From assembly GCF_000964545.1 (NCBI RefSeq), contig NZ_BBVD01000004.1, positions 310,001 to 374,000 of the forward strand: a stretch of DNA of 64,000 nt, read 5' to 3'. The DNA comes from Comamonas thiooxydans. GTDB taxonomy: Bacteria > Pseudomonadota > Gammaproteobacteria > Burkholderiales > Burkholderiaceae_C. The position numbers were made by a program, and so were the translations under genes. A model generated the notes under the pieces. It saw nothing but the letters and a program-made list of their open reading frames with translations, was not told the DNA's origin and searched no databases. Below are positions 50,507 through 58,690 of the stretch, in pieces. The stretch's first letter is position 1. Each line of letters starts with the position of its first letter.

Positions 50507-51298
50507 ATGCGACACACGCAAACCCTCATGCCCGCCACGTCCAGAAAGACCGAAAAAAAGCCGGCTGCGCCCGTGGCGCCGCGCGGCCGCCAGCGCCTGC
50601 CCACTGCCGGCTCCGACGAGAAGCGCGAGCGCATTCTCAAGGCCGCCGAAGCCCTGTTCGACCGCTATGGCTATGCCAACACCACCATCGAGCAGATCGT
50701 GCAGGCGCTGGGCGTGACCAAGCCCTTTGTCTACTACTACTTCCGCAACAAGCAGGAGATCTTCGAAACCCTGTGCTGGGCACCGACCGAGGCCTGCTTC
50801 ACGGTGCTGGACTTTGCAGCCGACGACCCGCGCCCCGCGCATGAAAAAGCCATTGACGGCCTGCAGCGTCTGATTGCCGCCACCATTGCGCACTACCCGG
50901 CGGGCTTCTTCCCCTACCGCGAGCCACAGGCCTTCAGCCCCGCCTATCTCAAGGCATCGCGCAATGTGGCCCAGCAGTTCTACAAGCAGTTCTGCGCCCT
51001 GCTCGACGAAGGCCGCGCCAGCGGGCATTTCGATTTCCGCGACACCCGCATTACAGCCCAGGCGGCCTGCAGTCTGCCCGGCTTTCTCTACAACTGGTAT
51101 CAGCCTGACGGCAAGCTGGGCCCGGCCGAGATGGTGGTCGAGCTCACCGATCTGGCCTCACGCGTACTGGGCCTGCGCACTGCTGCGACCCCTGCGCGCA
51201 AACGCGCGGCCAGAGCCGCACCGGCGCCAGCAGCGCAGAACCCTTCGCCCCCCAGGCGCCGCAAGAGCGCTTCATCCACCACCAACAGCGCCAGCTGA
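50507..51298 (+). CDS. TetR family transcriptional regulator
   Basis: 263 residues with a long Lys/Pro-rich N-terminal tail (to about 36), a TetR helix-turn-helix (about 37-90: SDEKRERILKAAEALFDRYGYANTTIEQIVQALGVTKPFVYYYFRNKQEIFETL) and a ligand domain (about 95-225). The tail after 225 is Ala/Arg/Lys-rich (TPARKRAARAAPAPAAQ). Effectors of such repressors near acyl-CoA genes are usually acyl-CoA esters. An inner ATG at 50528 is possible because the operator comes within 7 bases of the 50507 start. It is followed by an ABC binding protein gene 46 bases downstream. Confidence 0.9.
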   Translation: MRHTQTLMPATSRKTEKKPAAPVAPRGRQRLPTAGSDEKRERILKAAEALFDRYGYANTTIEQIVQALGVTKPFVYYYFRNKQEIFETLCWAPTEACFTVLDFAADDPRPAHEKAIDGLQRLIAATIAHYPAGFFPYREPQAFSPAYLKASRNVAQQFYKQFCALLDEGRASGHFDFRDTRITAQAACSLPGFLYNWYQPDGKLGPAEMVVELTDLASRVLGLRTAATPARKRAARAAPAPAAQNPSPPRRRKSASSTTNSAS

Positions 51299-51344
51299 GA
51301 GCCTCGAAGGCCAAGGCGCCATTCCAACTCCTGGAGACAAAACC

Positions 51345-52592
51345 ATGTCAGTTCGCTTCTCAGTCCTTGCGCTGGCTGCCAGCCTGTGTGCCGGCACCGT
51401 ATCCGCCCAGACGGCAGAGCCGTTCAAGATCGCGTTCATCGACCCGCTCTCCGGCCCGTTTGCCAATGTGGGTGAAGTCATGCGCAACCATGTGCTCTAC
51501 GCTGTCGATGACGTGAATGCCAAGGGCGGCCTCTACAACGGCGCCAAGTTCCAGCTGCTGCAGTTCGACAGCAAGCTCTCGGCCCAGGAGAGCCAGAGCG
51601 CGCTGCAGGCCGCCATTGATCAGGGCGCACGCGTGGTGGTGACGGGGGGCTCGGGCTCATCGGTGGTCACGGCGCTGGTGCAGGCGGCATCGCGCTACAA
51701 CCAGCGCAACCCGGGCAAGGAGGTGCTGATACTCAACCACAGCTCCATCGATCCCGAGCTGACCGGCAAGTCCTGCAGCTTCTGGCATTTCATGTTCGAT
51801 GCCAACACTGCCATGCGCATGCAGGCCATTGCCAACTACATCAAGACCCAGCCCGAGATCCGCAAAGTCTTTCTGCTCAACCAGGACTACGCCCATGGCA
51901 AGCAATGGGCCAGCTTCGGGCGCAGCATGGTCGGCAAGGCAAGCCCGGATATCCAGTTTGTCGGCGAGACCCTGCACCCCATGGGCCGCATCAAGGACTT
52001 TGCACCCTATGTGGCCAAGATCAAGGAAGTCGGCACCGATTCGGTCATCACCGGCAACTGGGGCCAGGATCTGGCCCTGCTGCTCAAGTCGGCCGGTGAC
52101 TCGGGCTACAACCTGCGCTATTTCAACCATAGCGCTGGCGGCTTTCCGGGCACCGTGACCTCGATTTCCCAGGCAAAGATAGGCCAGGTGACCTGGGTCG
52201 CGGAATGGCATCCCGGCATGGCCGACCGTGCTCAGGCCGATGCCCGGGCCAGGGAGTACAAGGCCAGGATGAACCAGGACTTTCTGGCCCCGCGCATGGA
52301 TCTTGTGCCGCGTATGCTGGCCGCTGCCATGACCAAGGCCCAGTCCACCGAGCCAGTGAAAATTGCCAAGGCCATGGAGGACATGTCCATGGACACCGTC
52401 TTCGGCCCCGTCAAGATGCGCGGCAAGGACCACCAGTTGCTGCTGCCCCAGGTCGTCAACACCATCGCCCCCGTGGACGGCAAGCTGGTCAAGACCGGCT
52501 GGGAAGGCACGAACTACGGCTTCAGAACCGATGCCGTCTATTCCGCCCAGCAGCTTGATCTACCCACGGAGTGCCAGATGAAGCGACCTTGA
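51345..52592 (+). CDS. ABC transporter periplasmic binding protein, Leu/Ile/Val-type
   Basis: 415 residues from ATG 51345 (GGAGA 7 bases before). Signal peptide MSVRFSVLALAASLCAGTVSAQ, then FKIAFIDPLSGPFANVGEVMRNHVLYAVDDVNAKGGLYNGAKFQLLQFDSK, typical of family-4 binding proteins (PF13458). SCSFWHFMFDANTAMRMQAIANYI and RKVFLLNQDYAHGKQWA are the usual strands. No permease or ATPase follows. Its place after the TetR gene, opposite the ligase and carboxylase, suggests that it captures the acid those enzymes degrade. Confidence 0.88.
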   Translation: MSVRFSVLALAASLCAGTVSAQTAEPFKIAFIDPLSGPFANVGEVMRNHVLYAVDDVNAKGGLYNGAKFQLLQFDSKLSAQESQSALQAAIDQGARVVVTGGSGSSVVTALVQAASRYNQRNPGKEVLILNHSSIDPELTGKSCSFWHFMFDANTAMRMQAIANYIKTQPEIRKVFLLNQDYAHGKQWASFGRSMVGKASPDIQFVGETLHPMGRIKDFAPYVAKIKEVGTDSVITGNWGQDLALLLKSAGDSGYNLRYFNHSAGGFPGTVTSISQAKIGQVTWVAEWHPGMADRAQADARAREYKARMNQDFLAPRMDLVPRMLAAAMTKAQSTEPVKIAKAMEDMSMDTVFGPVKMRGKDHQLLLPQVVNTIAPVDGKLVKTGWEGTNYGFRTDAVYSAQQLDLPTECQMKRP

Positions 52593-52646
52593 GCACAATC
52601 TCCTGTGCGGTATGGCATGGCCTAAGCGGTCTGATACCAGCGCGGA

Positions 52647-52771
52647 CCAACGCAGAGACACCAAGGAAGGGCCGCCCCGCACCGAGGGTGTCGTCCCCCT
52701 CCCCTAGCGCGCAGCGCGTAGAGAGAGGGGAAGGCGGGGCCGCCTAGGCGCGCAGCCGCTCAGGGGGTGTA
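52647..52771 (-). repeat. GC-rich 3'-end repeat, copy C (supplies yggS stop codon)
   Basis: Full-length copy between convergent genes. Stem 1 pairs GACACC (52657-52662) with GGTGTC (52687-52692); stem 2 pairs CCCCCT (52695-52700) with AGGGGG (52762-52767). Its CCCCCTGAG end, read on the minus strand, gives the last Pro codon and the TGA of yggS. Confidence 0.85.
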
Positions 52772-53482
52772 GCTCCGCTTCCCAAACACTCCGCTGCCCA
52801 CGCGCACCATGGTGCTGCCTGCTGCCACGGCGGCTTCCAGATCGCCGGTCATGCCCATGGACAGCGTGTCGAAATGCTCCAGCCCCGCGAGACCACTGGC
52901 CTTGATGGACTCAAAAACGGCTTTGGCCTTTTTGTGGACTGCGCATTGCACCTCGAAATCAGGAGCATCGTCAGGAATGCTCATGATGCCGCGCAGCTGC
53001 AGATTGGGCAGTTTCACCATGGCTTGGGCCAGCTCCAGTGCTTGCTCGGCCATGACGCCGGACTTGGTGGCGCCGCCATCCACATTGACCTGGATGCAGA
53101 CATTGAGCCGTGCCATGCCTTGCGGACGCTGGGCCGAAAGACGCTCGGCGATCTTGAGCCGGTCCACGGTCTGGGCCCAGTCGAAATTCTCGGCCACCAG
53201 CCGCGTCTTGTTGCTCTGAATGGGGCCTATGCAATGCCACTGCAGCGCCTCGCCGCCCGCCAGCTGCATGGCGCGCACCGCGGCAATTTTCTCCACGGCC
53301 TCCTGGATATAGTTCTCGCCAAAGCTGCGCTGGCCGGCCAGCACCGCCTCGCGCACCACATCCGCGCCAAAGGTCTTGGAAACGGCCAGCAGTTGCACCG
53401 ATGTCACGGGCCGGCTTGCACTGGCGCAAGCGGCTGCCATGCGGGCATGAATCTGCCCCAGATTGTTTTCAATCGTCGTCAT
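52760..53482 (-). CDS. yggS: YggS/PLPBP family pyridoxal phosphate homeostasis protein
   Basis: 240 residues from ATG 53482 (MTTIENNLGQIHARM). PLP-binding motif LLAVSKTFGADVVREAVLAGQRSFGENYIQEA (the SKT Lys carries PLP), then WHCIGPIQSNKTRLVAENFDWAQTVDR and LSMGMTGDLEAAVAAGSTMVRVGSGVFGKR. It binds PLP without a known reaction and keeps vitamin B6 and amino-acid pools in balance. It diverges from pilT, a conserved pairing. The last residues YTP and the stop codon come from an intergenic repeat, so the C-terminus has been altered by the insertion. Confidence 0.95.
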   Translation of the reverse strand: MTTIENNLGQIHARMAAACASASRPVTSVQLLAVSKTFGADVVREAVLAGQRSFGENYIQEAVEKIAAVRAMQLAGGEALQWHCIGPIQSNKTRLVAENFDWAQTVDRLKIAERLSAQRPQGMARLNVCIQVNVDGGATKSGVMAEQALELAQAMVKLPNLQLRGIMSIPDDAPDFEVQCAVHKKAKAVFESIKASGLAGLEHFDTLSMGMTGDLEAAVAAGSTMVRVGSGVFGKRSYTP

Positions 53483-53519
53483 AATTGGCGCCAGAGTATC
53501 AAACCAGAGAGGGATCTCC

Positions 53520-54563
53520 GTGGATATCACGCAATTGCTGGCATTCAGTGTCAAGAACAAGGCTTCGGACTTGCATTTGTCGGCAGGCCTGCCCCCCATG
53601 ATTCGCGTCCACGGCGATGTGCGCCGCATCAACATCGATCCGCTGGACCACAAGACCGTGCACGCCATGGTCTACGACATCATGAGCGATGCCCAGCGCA
53701 AGCAGTACGAAGAGTTTCTGGAAGTGGACTTTTCGTTCGAGATTGAAGGCCTGGCCCGGTTTCGTGTCAATGCCTTCAACCAGAACCGCGGCGCGGCGGC
53801 CGTGTTCCGTACCATTCCCAGCAAGATCCTGACACTGGAGCAACTCAACGCCCCCAAGATCTTCGCCGACCTGGCCCTGAAGCCGCGCGGTCTGGTGCTG
53901 GTGACCGGCCCCACGGGCTCGGGCAAGTCCACCACGCTGGCCGCCATGGTCAACTATCTCAACGAGACCGAGTACGGCCACATCCTGACGGTGGAAGACC
54001 CCATCGAATTCGTGCACGAGTCCAAGAAATGCCTGATCAATCAGCGCGAAGTCGGCCCCATGACGCTGTCGTTTGCGGCAGCGCTGAAGTCCGCGCTGCG
54101 TGAAGACCCGGACGCGATCCTGGTCGGCGAAATGCGGGACCTGGAAACCATCCGTCTGGCCATGACGGCGGCCGAAACCGGTCACCTGGTGTTCGGCACG
54201 CTGCACACCTCGTCGGCCGCCAAGACCATCGACCGTATCATCGACGTCTTCCCGGCCGAGGAAAAGGAAATGGTGCGCGCCATGCTGTCCGAGTCGCTGC
54301 AGGCCGTGATCTCGCAGACGCTGTGCAAGACCAAGGACGGCCAGGGCCGTGTGGCCGCACACGAGATCATGCTGGGCACGCCCGCCATCCGAAACCTGAT
54401 CCGAGAAGCCAAGGTGGCACAGATGTACTCCACCATTCAGACCAGCCAGAACATGGGCATGCAGACTCTGGACCAGAACCTGACCGATCTGGTGCGCCGC
54501 AACCTCATCAGTCCTGCCGAAGCGCGCAGCAAGGCGAAGATTCCCGAGAATTTTCCTGGATGA
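53520..54563 (+). CDS. pilT: Type IV pilus retraction ATPase PilT
   Basis: 347 residues from a GTG at 53520 (AGAGAGGG 8-14 bases before). VDITQLLAFSVKNKASDLHLSAGLPPMIRVHGD is the standard PilT opening. Walker A is GPTGSGKST (130-138), the Asp box is TVEDPIEFVHESK, Walker B is DAILVGEMRDLETIRLAM and the His box is GHLVFGTLHTSSAAKTIDR. AAHEIMLGTPAIRNLIRE is the PilT signature. It drives pilus retraction and twitching. The frame is open 19 codons upstream but adds a non-conserved tail. pilU follows after a gap that contains a repeat element. Confidence 0.97.
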   Translation: MDITQLLAFSVKNKASDLHLSAGLPPMIRVHGDVRRINIDPLDHKTVHAMVYDIMSDAQRKQYEEFLEVDFSFEIEGLARFRVNAFNQNRGAAAVFRTIPSKILTLEQLNAPKIFADLALKPRGLVLVTGPTGSGKSTTLAAMVNYLNETEYGHILTVEDPIEFVHESKKCLINQREVGPMTLSFAAALKSALREDPDAILVGEMRDLETIRLAMTAAETGHLVFGTLHTSSAAKTIDRIIDVFPAEEKEMVRAMLSESLQAVISQTLCKTKDGQGRVAAHEIMLGTPAIRNLIREAKVAQMYSTIQTSQNMGMQTLDQNLTDLVRRNLISPAEARSKAKIPENFPG

Positions 54564-54564
54564 T

Positions 54565-54645
54565 GCCTCCCCCTGAGCGGCTTTGCCGCTTCCCCCCAGG
54601 GGGACGACGCCCTCGCCGCGAGGCGGCTCTTGCTCGGCGTCTCTC
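54565..54645 (-). repeat. GC-rich 3'-end repeat, copy B (between pilT and pilU)
   Basis: Stem 1 pairs GACGCC (54606-54611) with GGCGTC (54636-54641). The third pair from the loop side is G-C here and A-T in copies A and C, a compensatory change. Stem 2 pairs CCCCCT (54569-54574) with AGGGGG (54598-54603) around an inner GCGGC-TTT-GCCGC hairpin. It begins 2 bases after the pilT stop. Confidence 0.85.
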
Positions 54646-54687
54646 ACTTGGGCTCTGCCAATTTTGACGCTGCCTCAAGGAACGATC

Positions 54688-55824
54688 ATGGAACGCGATC
54701 AGGCCAGTAAATTCATCAACGATCTGCTCAAGCTCATGGTCAGCCGCAACGGCAGCGACCTGTTCATCACTGCAGAGTTTCCGCCCGCCATCAAGATTGA
54801 CGGCAAAGTCACCAAGGTCTCGCCCCAGCCGCTGAACCAGTTGCATACGCTGGCCCTGGCACGTTCCATCATGAACGACAGGCAGGTGGCAGACTTCGAA
54901 CACACCAAGGAGTGCAACTTCGCCATCTCGCCTGCCGGTGTGGGGCGCTTCCGTGTCAACGCCTTCATGCAGCAGGGCAAGGTCGGCATGGTGCTGCGTA
55001 CCATTCCCAGCACCCTGCCCACGATTGACGGCCTGGGCGTGCCGCAGGTGCTCAAGGAAGTGACCATGACCAAGCGTGGCCTGTGCATCCTGGTCGGCGC
55101 GACAGGCTCGGGCAAGTCCACCACGCTGGCCGCCATGGTGGACTGGCGCAATGAAAACTCCTTCGGCCACATCATCACCGTGGAAGATCCCGTGGAGTTC
55201 GTGCATCCGCACAAGAACTGCGTGGTCACGCAACGCGAGGTGGGACTGGACACTGAAAGCTGGGAAGCCGCGCTCAAGAACACGCTGCGCCAGGCGCCCG
55301 ATGTGATTCTGATGGGCGAAATCCGTGACCGCGAAACCATGGAGCACGCGATTGCGTTCTCTGAAACCGGGCACCTGTGTCTTGCCACGCTGCACGCCAA
55401 CAGTGCCAACCAGGCGCTGGACCGTATCGTCAACTTCTTCCCCGAAGAGCGCCGTCCGCAACTGCTGATGGACGTGTCGCTGAATCTGCGGGCCATCATT
55501 TCCCAGCGACTGATCCCCAAGCAGGACAGCAAGGGCCGTGTCGCCGCCATCGAGGTGATGCTCAACTCGCCGCTGATCGCCGACCTGATCTTCAAGGGCG
55601 AAGTCGTCGAGATCAAGGAGATCATGAAGAAAAGCCGCAACATCGGCATGCAGACCTTTGACCAGGCGCTGTTCGACCTGTTCGAGTCCAATCTCATCAC
55701 CTATGAAGACGCGCTGCGCAATGCAGACTCGGTCAACGACCTGCGTCTGCAGATCAAGCTCAACAGCCAGCGTGCCCGGACTCTGGACCTGGCGGCCGGC
55801 ACCGAGCATCTGACCATCGTCTAA
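54688..55824 (+). CDS. pilU: Type IV pilus retraction ATPase PilU
   Basis: 378 residues from ATG 54688 (AAGGAA 7-12 bases before). MERDQASKFINDLLKLMVSRNGSDLFITAEFPPAIKIDGKV is the PilU opening. Walker A is GATGSGKST (137-144), with TVEDPVEFVHPHKNCVVTQREVG, DVILMGEIRDRETMEHAIAF and GHLCLATLHANSANQALDR. The extra C-terminus (RTLDLAAGTEHLTIV) is typical of PilU. It works with PilT at the pilus base, adding retraction force. Confidence 0.97.
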   Translation: MERDQASKFINDLLKLMVSRNGSDLFITAEFPPAIKIDGKVTKVSPQPLNQLHTLALARSIMNDRQVADFEHTKECNFAISPAGVGRFRVNAFMQQGKVGMVLRTIPSTLPTIDGLGVPQVLKEVTMTKRGLCILVGATGSGKSTTLAAMVDWRNENSFGHIITVEDPVEFVHPHKNCVVTQREVGLDTESWEAALKNTLRQAPDVILMGEIRDRETMEHAIAFSETGHLCLATLHANSANQALDRIVNFFPEERRPQLLMDVSLNLRAIISQRLIPKQDSKGRVAAIEVMLNSPLIADLIFKGEVVEIKEIMKKSRNIGMQTFDQALFDLFESNLITYEDALRNADSVNDLRLQIKLNSQRARTLDLAAGTEHLTIV

Positions 55825-55968
55825 GCCCAAGGCGCTGGCATCTCTTCCCACAGGAGGAGCGCGGGTTTTGCTGCGTGGCGGGCCGTCCAGGCCCCTGCTG
55901 TCAGCCACGGCCATGCACTCCGGCGCTACCATGATCGAACTGTTTCGCACCAAGTCTTAGAGGATTTC

Positions 55969-56880
55969 ATGAGCACAGCCACCATCGCCTCCCGCAGCTA
56001 CGCTGCTTGCGCTTCCACTCCCGTGGCCTTTCTGGGCCTGGGTGTCATGGGCTATCCCATGGCCGGGCACCTGGCTGCGGCTGGCCATCAGGTCACGGTC
56101 TACAACCGCACGGCTGCCAAGGCCGAAGCCTGGACCGAGGAATTCCCCGGCGGCAGCCATGCGGCCACGCCTCGCGAAGCCGTCAAGGGCGCACGCATGG
56201 TCTTCTCCTGCGTGGGCAACGACGACGACCTGCGCTCCATTGTGCTGGGCGACGACGGCGCCTTTGCAGGCATGGAGCCTGGCGCCATCTTTGTCGATCA
56301 CACCACGGCCTCGGCCCAGGTGGCACGCGAGTTGTATGCAGAAGCACGCAAACGCGGCCTGCACTTTATCGATGCCCCTGTATCGGGCGGTCAGGCCGGG
56401 GCGGTCAACGGCCAGCTCACCGTCATGTGCGGCGGCGATCAGGATGTGTTCGACCAGGTGGCCCCGGTGGCCGATGCCTTCTCGCGCGCCTTCACCTATA
56501 TGGGCGCCTGCGGCAACGGTCAGCTGACCAAGATGGTCAATCAGATCTGCGTGGCCAGTGTGGTGCAGGGCCTGTCCGAAGCCATTGCCTTTGGCCTTCG
56601 TGCCGACCTGGACGTTGAGAAAGTCCTCGATGTGATCGGCAAGGGAGCCGCCCAGAGCTGGCAAATGGACAATCGCGGCAAGACCATGGCCGTGGGAAAG
56701 TTCGACTTCGGCTTTGCCGTGGACTGGATGCGCAAGGATCTGGGGCTGGTGCTGGCCGAGGCCCAGCGCAATGGCGCACGCCTGCCCGTCACCGCGCTGG
56801 TGGACCAGTTCTATGCCGATGTACAGGCCATGGGTGGCAATCGCTGGGATACCTCCAGCCTGATCCAGCGCCTGCGCTGA
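55969..56880 (+). CDS. 3-hydroxyisobutyrate dehydrogenase-family NAD(P) oxidoreductase
   Basis: 303 residues. The Rossmann fold reads VAFLGLGVMGYPMAGHLAAAGHQVTVYNRTAAKAEAW. The substrate motif is FIDAPVSGGQAGAVNGQLTVMCGG and the catalytic lysine lies in GNGQLTKMVNQICVASVVQGLSEA (K in GQLTKM). VDWMRKDLGLVLAEAQ follows. The family includes 3-hydroxyisobutyrate, tartronate semialdehyde and beta-hydroxyacid dehydrogenases; which one this is cannot be told. GAGGA lies 5 bases before the ATG. It is closed by a strong terminator. Confidence 0.9.
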   Translation: MSTATIASRSYAACASTPVAFLGLGVMGYPMAGHLAAAGHQVTVYNRTAAKAEAWTEEFPGGSHAATPREAVKGARMVFSCVGNDDDLRSIVLGDDGAFAGMEPGAIFVDHTTASAQVARELYAEARKRGLHFIDAPVSGGQAGAVNGQLTVMCGGDQDVFDQVAPVADAFSRAFTYMGACGNGQLTKMVNQICVASVVQGLSEAIAFGLRADLDVEKVLDVIGKGAAQSWQMDNRGKTMAVGKFDFGFAVDWMRKDLGLVLAEAQRNGARLPVTALVDQFYADVQAMGGNRWDTSSLIQRLR

Positions 56881-56894
56881 GCCGCTGCGCCATG

Positions 56895-56924
56895 AAAAAA
56901 GCCGGACTCGAGTCCGGCTTTTTT
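56895..56924. terminator. Bidirectional Rho-independent terminator
   Basis: Perfect 14-base arms (AAAAAAGCCGGACT and its complement) around CG, with T runs in both directions. It separates the dehydrogenase gene (plus) from dolP (minus), which ends 17 bases further on. Confidence 0.92.
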
Positions 56925-56940
56925 GTGACCGTCGCTCACC

Positions 56941-57594
56941 TCAGTTCATGCTGGAGCGATCCTCGACCACAGGGGCGGCCTTGGATGTTGCTGCAGCCAG
57001 CTCATCTTCGGAGATGACCTCAAACAGGCGCACAACCTTGCTCACATCGTTGACGCCACGAGCGATCTCGGCAGCCCGCTTGGATTCACGCGGCGTAACT
57101 ATGCCCATCAGATAGACCACGTTGTTCTCGGTCACGACCTTGATGGCCGAGGATGAAATGTCCTTGGCGTTGACCAGACTGGCCTTGACCTTGGTCGTGA
57201 TCAGAGAATCCTGGGAGCGCTGACCCAGAGTGGCCGTGAAAGGCGCGACCTCGATCTCGTTATAGACCTGACGCACGGTGGATTGTTCGCGCACCAGCTT
57301 CTCGATGGTCGCCTTGTCCGTCGCATTGCCTGCCTGGCCGGTCAGCAACACCACACGGTTGTAGCTGGTGGCGCTGACCCGAGCCTTGTCGCCCATCACC
57401 TCGCTGATGCGATTGCCGGCGCGCAGCTCTATGCCCTGGTCCTCAACCTGTGTGCCGGTGGTACGCCTGTCCACTGCCGACATGCCCGCCACGGCAGCAC
57501 CGCCGCCCACCAGAGCCACGCAACCGCTCAAGGCACCGCCCAGAGCGGCAACAGTCAGGGCCGCACATGCAACACGGGTCCACTTCAACTTCAT
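56941..57594 (-). CDS. dolP: Outer-membrane BON-domain lipoprotein DolP-like
   Basis: 217 residues. Lipoprotein signal MKLKWTRVACAALTVAALGGALSGC (lipobox LSGC, Cys25), then VALVGGGAAVAGMSAVDRRTTGTQVEDQGIELR, the DolP/YraP opening. Two BON domains follow (about 55-120 and 130-195; RVSATSYNRVVLLTGQA, IKVVTENNVVYLMGIVTPRESKRAAEIA). In E. coli DolP sits at the outer membrane, binds anionic lipid at the division site and supports envelope integrity. Its ATG overlaps the diaA stop as ATGA (57591-57594), so it is translated with diaA. Confidence 0.93.
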   Translation of the reverse strand: MKLKWTRVACAALTVAALGGALSGCVALVGGGAAVAGMSAVDRRTTGTQVEDQGIELRAGNRISEVMGDKARVSATSYNRVVLLTGQAGNATDKATIEKLVREQSTVRQVYNEIEVAPFTATLGQRSQDSLITTKVKASLVNAKDISSSAIKVVTENNVVYLMGIVTPRESKRAAEIARGVNDVSKVVRLFEVISEDELAAATSKAAPVVEDRSSMN

Positions 57595-58199
57595 AAAGGC
57601 ATCTCCTGGTCACCAAGCAGTTGAGAGTCCACACCATCGGCCAGACAGTGCAGGATCAAGGTATGGGTTTCGCGCACGCGCGCCGCACGGTCGTGGGGCA
57701 CGCAGATCAGTACATCGGTCTCGCGCACGGCGGTGGCCAGATTGCCGCCAGTGCGGCCTGTCAGCACCACAGCCATCATGTCGCGCTCGTGGGCGGCTTC
57801 AAGAGCCTCCAGCACAGCCGTGTCGTTGCCGGTCACCGACATGAGCAGCAGCAGATCGCCGGGCTGCCCCAGCGCCCGCACCTGACGCGCCAGATACTGG
57901 CTGGCATTGCCGCCCGAGCCCGTGGCTCCCACGCTGCCCAGCAGGCCGCCATCGGAAGTCAGGGCCACGGCCGCCAGCTCGGGACGATCGCGCTCGAACC
58001 CTGTCACGCACAGGGAGGCAAATAACTGGGCATCGCTGGCCGAAACGCCCGTACCGCAGGCCAGCACCTTGCCGCCGCCCGTCACACAGGCCAGCATGGC
58101 CTGTACGGCGGAAGCAATAGGTTGGCTCAGCGCCTGGGCGGCCTGGTACTTCAGGTCGGCACTGTCGATGAAATGCTGTTGAATTCGTTGCTCTAGCAT
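57591..58199 (-). CDS. diaA: SIS-domain protein DiaA/GmhA-like
   Basis: 202 residues. One SIS domain: MLEQRIQQHFIDSADLKYQAAQALSQPIASAVQAMLACVTGGGKVLACGTGVSASDAQLFASL, LLLLMSVTGNDTAVLEALEAAHE and HLILHCLADGVDSQLL-like end. Position between yraN and dolP identifies it as the DiaA orthologue; DiaA binds DnaA and helps start replication on time in E. coli. GmhA phosphoheptose isomerase is the close relative, but the neighbours argue for DiaA. The start lies 89 bases after yraN and the stop overlaps dolP. Confidence 0.9.
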   Translation of the reverse strand: MLEQRIQQHFIDSADLKYQAAQALSQPIASAVQAMLACVTGGGKVLACGTGVSASDAQLFASLCVTGFERDRPELAAVALTSDGGLLGSVGATGSGGNASQYLARQVRALGQPGDLLLLMSVTGNDTAVLEALEAAHERDMMAVVLTGRTGGNLATAVRETDVLICVPHDRAARVRETHTLILHCLADGVDSQLLGDQEMPL

Positions 58200-58288
58200 G
58201 GAGGCCCGATGATACCCGCCACCTGTTATCTCTTTGGTAGCAAACCGTTATTTGCGCATCAGTGTTGCGCACAACTATGACGCGACGG

Positions 58289-58690
58289 CTAAAGCGCCTC
58301 GAATGCCGCTTGGAGCCATTCGAGGCGCATCTGGTTCCCGGCGCTATCGACCAGCACTACATCAAAGCGGCATGGCGGCGCTGCCGCAAGCCGCATCAGA
58401 TAGTATCTGGCGGCCAGCACGATGCGCTGCTGCTTGAGGCGGCCGATGCTGCCGCCGGCACCGCCGAAGCGCTCGGTGTTGCGACTGCGGACTTCGACGA
58501 ACACCAAAGACCCGTCGCGGTCACGCAGGATCAAATCGATTTCGCCGCCACCACGGCCCGGCGTCCGATAATTGCGCTCGACAAGCTTCAGGCCCCGCGT
58601 CTGCAAATGCGCCAACGCGGCATCCTCGGCCTGTTGCCCGCGTGCGGTTGTGCTTTGCGCCGGCTTGGGCCGCTTTCCAAGGAAATCCAT
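58289..58690 (-). CDS. yraN: YraN/UPF0102 family predicted endonuclease
   Basis: 133 residues with the UPF0102 core: ARGQQAEDAALAHLQTRGLKLVERNYRTPGRGGGEIDLILRDRDGSLVFVEVRSRNTERFGGAGGSI. The GEIDLI...VFVEVRSR strand pair is a restriction-endonuclease-like PD-(D/E)xK site. Function is unproven. Its ATG (58688-58690) shares one base with the TTG of rsmI on the other strand. In E. coli the order yraM(lpoA)-yraN-diaA-dolP is kept; lpoA is absent here. Confidence 0.92.
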   Translation of the reverse strand: MDFLGKRPKPAQSTTARGQQAEDAALAHLQTRGLKLVERNYRTPGRGGGEIDLILRDRDGSLVFVEVRSRNTERFGGAGGSIGRLKQQRIVLAARYYLMRLAAAPPCRFDVVLVDSAGNQMRLEWLQAAFEAL

